Assembly: GCA_024138025.1 (NCBI GenBank)
Contig: JAMXBD010004261.1
Location: 1-64,000, forward strand
DNA: 64,000 nt
Reading direction: 5' to 3'
DNA from: Combretum micranthum
Lineage: Eukaryota > Streptophyta > Magnoliopsida > Myrtales > Combretaceae
The notes beneath the pieces were generated by a model, which ran no database searches, was not told where the DNA came from, and worked only from the letters and a program-made list of their open reading frames with translations. The position numbers and the translations under genes are program-made. Positions 10,997-21,367 of the stretch are shown here, piece by piece. Positions within the stretch are counted from its first letter, which is position 1, and the number at the start of each line of letters is the position of its first letter.

Positions 10997-12416
10997 TATA
11001 ATAATATTATTATTATTATATTATTATTATTATTATTAACTTACCTGGATCGGGTCGAACTTTGATCTAGAGCGGGTCTAGTAGAATTTTTGAGTCTGAT
11101 CGGAGCAACTCGCTGGAGGAACGCTGGAGTTTAATTGGAAAATTCGAAAACCACCAGCTTTGGTGGTTTGAGACACCCAAGCTTGCAAAATCGATATATT
11201 CAAGAGCGACAGACACTCCTATGGTAGTGGTGTGGATCAAGATTGACTGGAGGTGGTGGTTTTAAGCTTCGAAAATGGCGACCAATGGTGGTTCTTCGTG
11301 AAAAGGGTGATTGAAATCCTAAGATTGATCCAAAGCTTCTAAAAGATAGATTAGACCTTCCTAAAGCTTCCTGCAATACTCAATCGTTCGAAAACTTCCT
11401 AAATCTAATGAATTCGAAAATTTCGAATTCGTACTTAAGAACTCCGATATTTGATTTAAGCTATTTTGGGTGTTTCTTGGTGATTTCTGGAGTTGTGGAT
11501 GATGGAAACAAGGAATTCGACCCCTATTTATACTTATTAGAGGTCGAATTTGGAGGGAAATTCATTAAGGAATCAAGAACATGCGAATTTGCAAATTTGG
11601 GTTTTCAAGCTTGATTTATCACATTTTTGTAATTTCCAAGTGCAATTAACATTGGAATTGTGTTGAATGTGATTAATTAAGCCTAATTCGTGATCTTGGA
11701 AGTCCAAACGAATTGAATTTATGAACTTGGAAATTGTGTAAAAAAACACATGTTCGTGCAATTTCAATCTCAGATTCAAGTACCAAAATTCAATTTTTGA
11801 AATCGAAATTTGATTTAAACTTGTAGTATCCCAAGTGCTCTTCCAGATCCCTAATTTAATTTTGTGAAAAATGAAGCCAAATTGATAAAAAATGGTTTCG
11901 AAAAATACCCATTGCGCGCGAAAAACTAGCTTTTGGAGGTAGGAGACGATGCCCGTGCTATGCACGTGCTTGAGGTAAAAAAAAAAAAAAATTGGATGAT
12001 CCGCGCGTGATTTGAACCTTGATCTACTGCGTGTGGTGTGCGTCGTTACTAACAGGCCATTTGGCCTGTGCCTCGTTTTCTTTTGCAAACAAATTATATT
12101 TAAGACTTTTAAAAAATATTTGATTTAATAAATAAACCTAATTTAATTAATTCCAAAATAAGTATATAATAAAAACTAGTATTATATCAAGCCCAAAAAT
12201 ATTTTACAAAGTTATTATTATTATTTATTACTATTTTTTCTCTTTTTTTCTTATTTTTATTTTTATCTTTTTGATTATTTATGTCCTTTCCTTCCTCTTT
12301 TTTTTCTTCTCTCTTTTTTATTTTTATTATAGTATTTGTAATAATCTTCGGCTTAACATAATATTAATTTTTAATATAAATTAACACCTTAAATGGGTAA
12401 AAATGGGGTGTCTACA
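10173..12416 (+). mobile_element. Solo LTR, 2.24 kb, inserted in gag (Tat/Ogre-like by wording)
   Basis: It starts TGTCGAGCTTGG, ends GGGGTGTCTACA and is flanked by the perfect 5-bp duplication TAATC (10168-10172, 12417-12421). Removing the element and one repeat restores the gag frame exactly. It has no coding domain. The 171-residue minus-strand frame at 11573-12088 has no family resemblance. The TGTCGAGCTTGG start, a GGAGTCGCCG motif near 10292 and the TGTCTACA end remind me of long LTRs of the Tat/Ogre group, but that is recollection, not proof. It contains a large AAT/ATT palindrome. No internal region or second LTR is present, so it arose by LTR-LTR recombination. Confidence 0.85.
10936..11038. 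repeat. Palindromic (AAT)n/(ATT)n microsatellite
   Basis: About 19 ATA/AAT units run into ATATAATAATATTATTATT and continue as ATT units. The two halves are self-complementary over roughly 100 bp and can form a long hairpin or cruciform. It lies inside the solo LTR, so it presumably expanded after insertion or came with it. Confidence 0.9.
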
Positions 12417-13210
12417 TAATCCAATTGATCCACCCATTTGTGCAGATAAGAGGGCACAAATCTCTGATGATGATTCAGAGGAAGATGAATTGGTGTATGG
12501 GAGAAGACAACCACCTATGAGGGGTAGTTATGGTGGAGGTAGGAACCGACGAGGCTACTGGGATTACGATAATTACGATCAATCGGATGGTGGAGACTTT
12601 CACTTAAAGATAGATCTCCCTTACTTTAATGGTATTGAAGGGTAGTGCTTCTGCCTGGTGGGAGAGAGTACAGAGTAGGCGGTTGAGGGAATGAAGACAA
12701 CTGGTACATACATGGATCCATATAAAGTAGCTATTGAAGGGGGTGTTTTTACTGGCTGATTATGAGATATTGTTTCAACAATATCAACATTGCCATTAGG
12801 GGCCACGAACCGTTCATGAATACACGACCGAATTTATGAGATTGGCGGAGCGCAATGATCTCAGGGAAAGTGAAGGGCAGCAAGTGGCCAGGTATGTAGA
12901 TGGTTTAAAATTACAAATTAAATATAAGATTGGTGTGACTATTTTGAGGAATATGAGTGAGGCTAAGAATATGGCGTTGAAGGCTGAACTCATGTTGCAT
13001 GAGAGGAACACCAGGTTTGATGGTGGTAATCAAAGATATGGAGGTGAGAGAGTTGAGCGTGTAGGCACTAGTAAAGTTATTGATGATAAAGAAAAGAATG
13101 CTACAGAAAAACCTACTAGTAGTGGAGAGAAGAGGAGTGAAAGGCATTGGAGAAGCGACCTATGGAATCTAAATAGGCCTAGAAGATAAGCAATCCATAT
13201 GCTAAGCCAA

Positions 13211-13735
13211 TCCTAGGTAAGTGCTATCTTTGTAATCAACTTGGGCACTGATCCAATGAGTGTCCCAACAGGCGAACTATTAATATTGTAGAGAGAGAAG
13301 AGAATGAATTGGTATGCTGTGGACCTAATGGGGATGATGACTATTATGGAGAAGACTGTGAGGACTATGAACCTTCATATGTTATCAGAAGGCTTATGTT
13401 GGCACCTAGGTGGGAAGGAGATAGTTAGAGGCACCAGTTATTTTGTACCAGGTGTATGATTGATGGGAGAGTATTTGATTTGATAGTGGATAGTGAGAGT
13501 GGTGAGAATATCATTGTTAGACAGGTTGTTAAACAATTACAGTTGCCCGTTGAAAAGCATCCTAATCCATACACCATTAGGTGGATTAAGGTTGTTGAGT
13601 GGATTTATGTGCATGAGAGGTGTAGAGTGCCATTCTCTGTTGGCAAGTACAAAGATGAAGTCTACTGTGATATAGTGGACATGGATGCCTATCATCTATT
13701 ATTTGGGTAGCCATGGCAATTCGATGTTGATGCTC
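13211..13735 (+). pseudogene. gypsy zinc knuckle and aspartic protease relic
   Basis: A CX2CX4HX4C zinc knuckle is encoded at 13222-13263 (CYLCNQLGH, one stop codon, then SNEC). A linker with acidic DDYYGEDCEDYE and RRLMLAPRW follows. The protease runs at about 13448-13730 with IVDSESGENII, then NPYTIRWIK, ERCRVPFSVGKY and CDIVDMDAYHLLFG, ending at a TAG before PWQFD. Retropepsins need a D-[ST]-G triad. Here the Gly position holds Glu (D-S-E), one G-to-A change from Gly, so the protease would be inactive. Protease normally cuts the polyprotein in the particle. Confidence 0.82.
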
Positions 13736-14288
13736 AACTGCTGGGAAGGAAAATACGTACAGGTTAGAGAAAGGTGGTGTGAAGTATAGCTTGCTACCCC
13801 TTAAGGTAATCTCGTGTCCCAAAGGCTCTAAGCCTAAAGGACATTGCTTTTTTACTATTGCTCAATCTGAGAAGTAGATGGAGGAGACCATGAAAGAATC
13901 TAAAGAAGTGCAGGTTTTAGTGGTGAAGAGTATGTTGAAGGTGGAGGAGGAAGGTAGTGATGAGGTCCCAGTAGAGGTGAAACAGGTATTAGAGGAGTTC
14001 AAGGATGTGGTGCCAGATGATTTGCTAGAGGGGCATCCTCCTTTGAGAGATATTCAGCACCAAATTGATTTGTTGCCTGGGGCAAGTCTTCCTAATTTGC
14101 TATATTATAGGATGTGTCCCAAGGAAACAAAGATCCTGTAGGAAAAGGTTCAAGAGTTATTAGATAAGAATTTCATTAGGGATAGTCTGAGCCCTTGTGT
14201 CGTGCCTGCATTGTTAACTCCTAAGAAAGATGGGAGTTATAGCATATGTGTTGATAGTAGAGCTATCAACAGGATCACCATTGGTTAT

Positions 14289-14841
14289 TGTCACGCCCTG
14301 AGGGATACCCTAAACGTGATAGTCCGCTGTACACATTACTAAAGCCTAGGAATGACTACCTCAGTCACGCGAAGGCTTCCATATCATGTACAAGACGTAC
14401 ATCACAACCAAGGGAACGCATCGGAGTAACGCAATTTATATTGATAATAAATAAGTAACAAGGCAAAGAGAATACTTATCATAAAACATAAACATATTGA
14501 ATTACAATTCTTAGGGGCATATCCCTATACTGTCTTCAAATAAATACATCTTAGAATCTCCAAAATACTAACATAGAATTCATTACATATAAAGAACCTT
14601 ACAAAATTACTTCATCTTATGTTTTAATTTCCTTCATAGAAGCTTAACATCATTCCATGACTTCCTTAATGTCTTGATCCTCAATTTAAATCACGGGTAT
14701 ACCTGTTTTAACAAAATCTATAGGGGTATAGGCTACAACTAGCTTAGTAAGACATTTCTTTTCATTCGCACAATGTTTTCAAACAAGTTCATTTAAATTT
14801 TCACACATATGCTATGCGTACAATTTAACAATCACGTGATT

Positions 14842-14872
<31 letters not shown>

Positions 14873-17800
14873 GTTATCCAGAAACTATATATAACGGATT
14901 TACCCCTCCATATCGAAGGTTAGGGAATCAGTGATGAAGATCTTTGATCTTCTACTGCTAGTCCCCAAGTCCCTACCCAAAGCGTTCGGTTGGCTCGGCT
15001 CCGAACCTAGATTCGCATTCCCCGGGCGATTTGGATTCTCTAGGAAGGAACATTGCCCGTGTCACAGCACGATAACAGCCAATCCAACTCAATGCATAGG
15101 AGTAGCAGCCTTCTGAAAAAGATGTGACTCGATGAATGCTATGCGTGAGCATTTTATTTTTCTTAAGCCAAACCTTATTAAGGTTTATTAGGGGGTCAAT
15201 CAATTTAGCAAATAAGAAGCAGTCATACAAGTAAGTAAACAAAATTACTTAAACAAACAATTTGAAGTTGCAATATTCTTAATTCTCATTTCACTCATAA
15301 ACATAGAATCACATATATACACATAACCCCGAATTCCCCAAATATATATCCATTTTTATCTTTTCTTAGTATACTAATGCTACTACTTCATAAGCACAAG
15401 CAAGATAACGAAATTAAGAGGAATAACTCACTCGTCCATTTTGCGATTTTCTTAGTCGTAATAATCCTCAGGAAGGGTAATCTTGTAGCCTTCGTCACCT
15501 AGACAAAAGAAATACTTGAGATGAGTATTTCGTAGAAATTCTACTTAAACTTTCTAATTCTATTTCACTATGCTCGTCATATTTGTATAGAATGAAATTC
15601 CAATTTAAAATGGCCACAACTTACTCATTTTAACTCGGAATTTCACATATAATATACCATTTTCTACCTATTCGAAAATATCTATCCATTTCTAAGGTCA
15701 TATTTGTCATTTAAGGTCATTTGGGTTCCGAAAACATTGGGTACAGATTTAAAACGAATATTTCTAGATTTTTGCAAAACCATTTTTTAACTCAACTTCA
15801 TTCAAAAATCCTTTAGTAAAAAAAAGATATATATATATATATATATACACACACATAATTGATAATTCCTTTGAGTATATAAATAAGCTCACTTTATATG
15901 CAAAAATTCTAATGATAGTGTCTCAGCAATTTATTTCATAAAATAATTCTTTTTAAAGTGTTAAAACTTATCTAGATAAATTTCTTTTCAAGTATTTGGA
16001 AGAAACTTTATATTTTCATAGGTTATTATAAATGAGTATATTCTTATTTTATTTTCTTCATTCTTTTTCCAAAAACAAGTATATTTTCCTTTAACCTTAG
16101 TCTTTCATAAAAGATCAAATTTATCAAAAGTGTATTAAGTTGTTGAAAACCTATTTATAAATTTGTATTTAGAATGGTTTTAGAAAATTAGTCTTTTCTT
16201 CATATATTTCTTGTTTAAAATACAAGTTCTTGTTTTTCAAAATTTGATATTTCATTTCCTCTATTTTATTTGGAAATAATCCTTTTTATTGATAAAAATC
16301 CTTTGTTTTTGATCTTATCATTCTTTGTATTCTTTGGAAATAAGTTCCTTCTTTAGAGTTGATTTATAACTTTATGAGTTGGTTTATAACTTTATGAGTT
16401 GATTTTATCTTAACTTTGAAAACTAGTTTGTTCTTTGGTTTTGTCATGGAGTTGAAAAAATTTAATCTTTAAGCTTTTTGTGAGAACTTTAAAAACTAAC
16501 AAATTATTTTACTAAAACTTAGGTTACCACAGTATACAAAAAAAGTATTTATTTCTTATGTTTTCTTGGTAAGCTATCTTTGTTATTTAAGAAAACGTTG
16601 AAAAAACTCTATTTCTATATTGTTGATAATAACTCTATTATTTTGTGATAAGTCACATAATAGAAAATTTAGTTTTAAGTTCCTTTAATAAAGTAAAATT
16701 CTACTTTTAAATTAGTTGAGATAATATCATTATTTAGATGCAAGTATTATGAGCATATAAAATAATAAGAACATGAGAAAATACTAAAAATAAATAATAA
16801 TAAGCAAAATAATAAAAATATCAAGTATTGGGAACCTTAACTTCATCAAAGTATCCCGGTCAAGTATTGGGAGCCTTAGCTTTATCAAGGCATCCGGGAC
16901 TAAGATTAGACTAGTCCCAAAAGAATAAAGAAAATAAATAAAAGGTGGTTTTGACTTAATATGGACAAGTCTAAGACTAAAAAGACTAGTCTTAAAGAAA
17001 TAGCATCAAATAAATAAATTGCAAAAAAATGAACTTAAATAAAAACAAGTGAGCTTATATGCTCTAAAGATTATATATACAAAAATATATTTAGTTAGAT
17101 ATGAATAATAAAATCAACATAACAATATAATAAAATAGGAAGTTCATGTGCAAAAACAAAACATGAACACGTTATTGCTTTTACTACTCATATGAGTTTC
17201 AAAACAACACTATAGTCATATTAAGTTACATGACATGAGTAAATAAATGGTTGGAAGAAGTTTACCTAAAGTGTTTATGTGGTATGAAGATGGTAGATGA
17301 AATGGGTATTATGTAAGTAGTGATATGTGGTAGAAAGTTTGTATATAAGAAATGATTTTTGTGAAGAATTGGTTTAAGAGAGTTTTGGTAGAGAGAAATC
17401 TTGAAGAGAGGATTCGTGAAGAGATTTTAGGAGAGTTTTAGTAGTGAAATGAATTGTGTGAAAGAATGACGAAGGAAAGAGGGTATTTATAGAATTTTGG
17501 AGTAAAATTTAGATGTAATTAAATAAATTGAAAAAGAAAATAATTGAAGAGGGAAGAGAGAAAGAGGTGGACAGCATCAAGAGAGAGAGGGAGAGAAATT
17601 TGTTTAAAAATTAATTTTAGAAGAAAAGCATAAGAGAAGTTTAGTAATATGTGGTGTAGAATTTTTATGGGAAAAGAAAATTATAAGAGATAGGTATGTA
17701 GGTGTAAGAATAGGTAGTAAGAAAAAGTAGAGATAGAGGAATAGTAATGAATAGTAGAAAAGTACTATGAATAGTAAGTAGACAATTAAAATATCGGTAA

Positions 17801-18634
17801 TAATAAAAATATGCGTATAAATGCGATATCTGTGATTTTTAGCTACCGAAAAATTTTCAAACTGATATTTTTGAAATCCTTATATTTTTACTAGTCTATT
17901 GGTATTTACGGAATATTTTTGCCATCCGATATACTAGGGCACGGTTTTTGAAAACTGATCCCGTTCGGATCCGAAGGACACTAGAAATTTGTAAATATGA
18001 TATTTTTAAGCTACCCTATATTATTACATCAACAATTATTTTCATTTCGTTGTTTAGAGTTTAAGAGCGTAGGATTGCCAGATCTTAAACACTAGGGTTT
18101 GTTTGTATGCTTTGTTGACTTTTAAGGTTCCGGTTTGACTTCCGGTTTTGTTGAGTTATCCGTAAGATATAATTTTGAAGTTTTTACCATATTATATTTG
18201 TAGTTAGATATATGGTTTATCTCATTTTATTTGTGATTATTTAATAATTTTCAGTTCTCGGTATCGTGTAACCAAGTCTAGGGTTATGAGTTAACTTGGT
18301 TTGACTTTTGGTGAAAATTGAAATTTCTGATTCTAAAATTCACCTAAGCATTTAAGATCTTAGCATTTCGTTGTCGAGCGTTATTTGGATATATATCTTG
18401 GTTTGCGTGTTAGGAATCGAATAGGTGATTTGATTGATGTACGGATGTTGATTCAACCGACAGTTGGATTTCCTATTTTGTTTTTGAGGGTTCTCTTTTT
18501 CTCAGATTAAGAAATCTCGTTTTTTATCTTATTTAGAATTAAGTTTTAACTTGGTTCGATTTTTAGGGTTTTGATTCTGGTGTTTGACTCTTAGGATTAT
18601 TTTGTAAGAATTATGAAATTTTCAGGGGTTTATA
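14289..18634 (+). mobile_element. 4.35-kb non-coding LTR-like insertion in RT
   Basis: It is bounded by GTTAT on both sides (14284-14288, 18635-18639), and removing one copy restores the RT codons GGT TAT AAG TTC. It starts TGTCACGCCCTGAGG, a common start of long plant LTRs, and ends GGGGTTTATA, which fits a TG...CA terminus with the final C changed to T. No transposase, gag or pol words are present. It may be one very long solo LTR. A phrase near 14727 (GGTATAGGCTACAACTAGC) resembles motifs in other long LTRs. A 300-bp island at about 14940-15140 is markedly richer in G and C than its surroundings. The 17.2-18.6 kb part is T-rich. Confidence 0.75.
16822..16900. repeat. 39-bp tandem duplication inside the LTR-like insert
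   Basis: Two adjacent units start CAAGTATTGGGAACCTTAAC and CAAGTATTGGGAGCCTTAGC, each ending in a CCCGG/CCGGG word. A separate 22-bp tandem pair (unit TTTATAACTTTATGAGTTG) lies at about 16363-16403. Both are local slippage-type duplications. Confidence 0.75.
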
Positions 18635-18785
18635 GTTATAAGTTCCCAATACCCTGTATTGAGGACATGCTTGACCGGTTGAGTGGGGCAATCATTTTTT
18701 CCAAGATTGACTTAACAAGTGGTTATCATTAGATTAGGGTGAGACCAGGGGATGAGTGGAAGACTGCATTCAAGACAAAGGTAAG

Positions 18786-19037
18786 GGATCAAGTAATGGT
18801 ATTTCTGAGGAAAGAGAGGATTCCCATGGGTACCTATAATAAGTTGCAACCAAAGAAGTATGGGCCTTATAGGATTGCTCAAATGATCAATGACAATACT
18901 TATGTTGTTGATCTTCCTAAGACTATGGCTATTTCAAAAACTTTCAATATTGCGGATTTATATCCATTTTATCCTGACAATACACCTTTATCTCCAGATG
19001 AGAACCCAGGGTTGATTTCTTTCCAGGTTGGAGAGAA
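18786..19037 (+). pseudogene. gypsy integrase C-terminal tail, fused in frame to the RT relic, plus polypurine tract
   Basis: Directly after FKTK the frame reads [39 protein letters not shown] and [16 protein letters not shown]. This is the conserved end of plant gypsy integrases (the SH3-like C-terminal fold followed by ADLYPY/F). The fusion reflects a deletion of several kilobases between RT and integrase, joined near AAG. The frame runs into the 3' LTR and stops at 19098. The sequence GGTTGGAGAGAA (19027-19037) before the LTR is the likely polypurine tract for plus-strand priming. No catalytic DDE residues remain. Confidence 0.83.
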
Positions 19038-19410
19038 TAATGCAGAAGCATTAAAGTCGGCATTCAATGTCAAAACATTGAAACAGACACGGATTTAATT
19101 ATATTTAATGTCAGTTAATATTTGAAACTGACAAGGATTTAAAATCGATGAGGATGTATTATTAGTCTTTATTTGCATTTATTATTTGTCTTTTAGGATT
19201 CCATCTTTGAATTTCTTTTGTAATGCTATAAATAGTCATTTAGGTTTATTTTTGTAAAAGAAGACTTTGAATATTATTGAAACTTGAATCTCTATTCTCA
19301 GAGAAATTCTCTAAAATTGTAATTATCTGGACAATTGCGTGATTAAGTTCATGTTTGAAATTGATCGTTGCTATTGGTTTCTGTTTTAAACACTTTCACG
19401 CGCTGCATCA
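19038..19410 (+). repeat. 3' LTR of the gypsy element
   Basis: It is 373 bp long, starts TAATGCAGAAGCATTAAAG, ends CGCTGCATCA and is followed by the TTTTC target duplication. It shares TATA region, length and order of words with the 5' LTR. Confidence 0.92.
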
Positions 19411-19415
19411 TTTTC

Positions 19416-20933
19416 TTTCACCAATGTGGGACTGATTATATTAGGCTAATGAGATAGGTATTGACTTGTCTCAAAACTTGCATTTTCTCAGTTTCATTTC
19501 AATTTTTTGTTGGGTCTATCTCCTTAAGCATTTGCTAAGTAGCGTGCAACTCCATATTTCCTATTTTTTTACGTTTTAAACGGTCATTGGATTGAGCTAG
19601 AATTTCATGGCGTGCTATGAAGATTGATTAGAATCCACATGTGCGTAACACGTTGACAAAGATGAATTTGGACAAGGAAATCAACGTTGACTTTTGTTCA
19701 AGAGTGTGTGTGTCTATATATATGTACATACTTGTAATACCATATTGAAAGTTGGAATACATGGCTAACTACCGAGCCGCATTTATGGTTTTCTTCATTG
19801 CGTATGGTAAGTTCAATGCCCCTCTTTGACCTCCAAAAAAAAAGTTTAGTATGCTTATAGGACTGGGAATTTTTCACTAAATTTATGCTCTTGTTGAGAA
19901 AGTGATGTAGGAAAGCGAACATGCATGTTAAGAATTCAGATGGCGAAAGTTTTCGATTGTCCATGTAGTTGATTTGTAAAGGGCTTAATTACTGTTGGGA
20001 AATATCATTAGCTTTTTATGAACTTTAATAAACCTACTTTGCCATCCAATAAGAAAAGTCATAAATATTTTAATAATATTAATACGTATCACAAGACACT
20101 TGTTAAGAAACAAAATAAAAACTTTCACTTGCAATATATTTTCTTTTTTTTTTTTAAGATACTACAATTTATATAAAAAAATGTAAAACAGTTTCCTTTT
20201 TAGGTTTTAATAAGTATACTACAATCCAAGCCGACAAGATTCATACATATTTATATTCACCAATCTCAATAACCATTGTCTCTTTAATCGAGTTAAAATT
20301 AATTTGACACTAACTTATTAGTTATGATGCCACGCTTCCACCACCACCGCCCACCCTTTTTTAGACTTCGGTGTCATATGCTTGTTGCATAAATAAAGCA
20401 TAGTCAGCTATATGAATTTGGGATTAAATAGTACATGTTATAATGGGCAAAACCCACTTATTAGCTATTGGACTTAAGCGTTCGATGTTTACCAGTTTCG
20501 GCTCAATATGCAACAATCGAGTCTAACTTCAATGTTCAGCTTTATAACATTTAGCTTGGTTAATTGTAAAACCTAATTGAGTTTAAGTAAAATTTGAATA
20601 TTAGTATTATTATATTTGAAGATATATATATATATATATATTATCAAACCTAATTAAGTTTAATCATATTGAGCTTGCACTCATCAAATGTTTTTTTAAA
20701 CCAAACTCATCAAACTTGAGTCTAATCTTAATATTATTATCGTTCCAACTGAACTCATTTATAACTCTACATTAGTGTTAAACACATTGAACTATTTTTC
20801 ATGCAATATAAATCCATATAACTTTTATAATAACCCCATGCTCTTATGGTCAAAACCAGGTACCCTTCTACTAGGAAATAAACTGATCGTTGTACGCTCC
20901 ATCTCAACAATGGGACCGCATTGTATTGCAGTG
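19416..20933. other. Intergenic, no gene recognised
   Basis: The sequence starts with a CACCAATGTGGGACT word common in plant intergenic DNA. From about 20440 to 20770 degenerate phrases such as AATTGAGTTTAAG, ATTGAGCTTGCACTCATC and AACTTGAGTCTAATC recur around a (TA)n tract at 20623-20641, suggesting a decayed hAT-like repeat without readable ends. No coding region is supported. Confidence 0.35.
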
Positions 20934-20941
20934 GTTGACTC

Positions 20942-21359
20942 TAGACATCACCATAGTTCTAAAACTAAATCAAACAAAAAAAATTATAATATAAAAAATA
21001 GTCTAATATTATTAAAAAGGTTAATTTTATTTTTTTAAAAAATTATTTAAACTAATTATATATGATTTTAAGTTATATTTATTTGTGATAATAACATATT
21101 AAATATTATGAATGAGAAATAAATTTTACTATTTATATAAAATAATTTAAATATTAATAATTGTATATTTAATATTATTTTTTATTTTTTTCAACGGCGG
21201 TTCCATCGGATCTAGACTAAAGAACCACCTAGGAACCGTGAAACCGACGATTTTATGGCCGGTTTTGAAACTAATCAACTGATTTGGTTCAGGTTCTAGA
21301 ATTGCCGGTGATGGTTTCAATTCGATTTTCCGTTCAAAACCGAGTCATACCTGTATCTA
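20942..21359. mobile_element. 418-bp hAT-like MITE
   Basis: The ends are TAGACATCACCAT and, inverted, TAGATACAGGTAT. The flanks are GTTGACTC (20934-20941) and GTTGACAC (21360-21367), an 8-bp duplication with one mismatch as expected for hAT. The right half is rich in AACCG/CGGTTC words. There is no coding capacity. The flanking DNA is paralogous to the flanks of the 28303 element. Confidence 0.6.
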
Positions 21360-21367
21360 GTTGACAC

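Larger units (their letters stand above)
9932..13210 (+). pseudogene. gypsy gag relic, split by an LTR insertion
   Basis: The ATG at 9932 opens an acidic N-terminus that is broken by a TAG after about 40 codons (ILW-stop). The frame then runs on to 10172, where a solo LTR interrupts it. It resumes exactly in frame at 12422 after removal of one TAATC copy. The second part (12422-12645) has a Gly/Arg/Tyr-rich stretch and the DFHLKIDLPYFNG block typical of plant gypsy gag. After a TAG at 12643 and a frameshift, the capsid core follows, with a WWERVQ-like block at about 12655 and HEYTTEFMRLAERNDL near 12815-12860. It then runs through a Lys/Glu-rich tail to a stop near 13189. Gag would package element RNA in cytoplasmic particles. 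This copy cannot. Confidence 0.85.
13878..18785 (+). pseudogene. gypsy reverse transcriptase relic (N-terminal part), split by an insertion
   Basis: A linker (13878-14141) carries EFKDVVPDDL and HPPLRDIQHQIDL, the usual lead-in to gypsy RT, and ends in a TAG. RT then starts with [30 protein letters not shown] and [14 protein letters not shown] up to 14288. After the 4.35-kb insert the frame continues at 18640 with [28 protein letters not shown], a stop, then [16 protein letters not shown]. The catalytic YxDD block, thumb and RNase H are missing, because the sequence jumps directly to integrase after FKTK at 18780. It is non-functional. Confidence 0.85.
9531..19410 (+). mobile_element. Ty3/gypsy LTR retrotransposon, decayed, with two nested insertions
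   Basis: Two homologous LTRs (9531-9898, 19038-19410) are flanked by the identical 5-bp target duplication TTTTC (9526-9530, 19411-19415). A primer-binding site follows the 5' LTR and a purine-rich tract (GGTTGGAGAGAA) precedes the 3' LTR. Between them, in order, are relics of gag, zinc knuckle, aspartic protease, reverse transcriptase and the integrase C-terminus. Gag is split by the LTR at 10173-12416 and RT by the insert at 14289-18634. Without these, the element is about 3.3 kb, because most of RT, all of RNase H and most of integrase are deleted. The coding relics resemble plant chromovirus-type gypsy polyproteins, but the lineage is inferred. Both LTRs start TA rather than TG. Confidence 0.93.

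Noticed and set aside
11573..12088. A 171-codon minus-strand frame
   Set aside because: It lies inside a solo LTR, crosses an A-run and shows no family resemblance; taken as chance.
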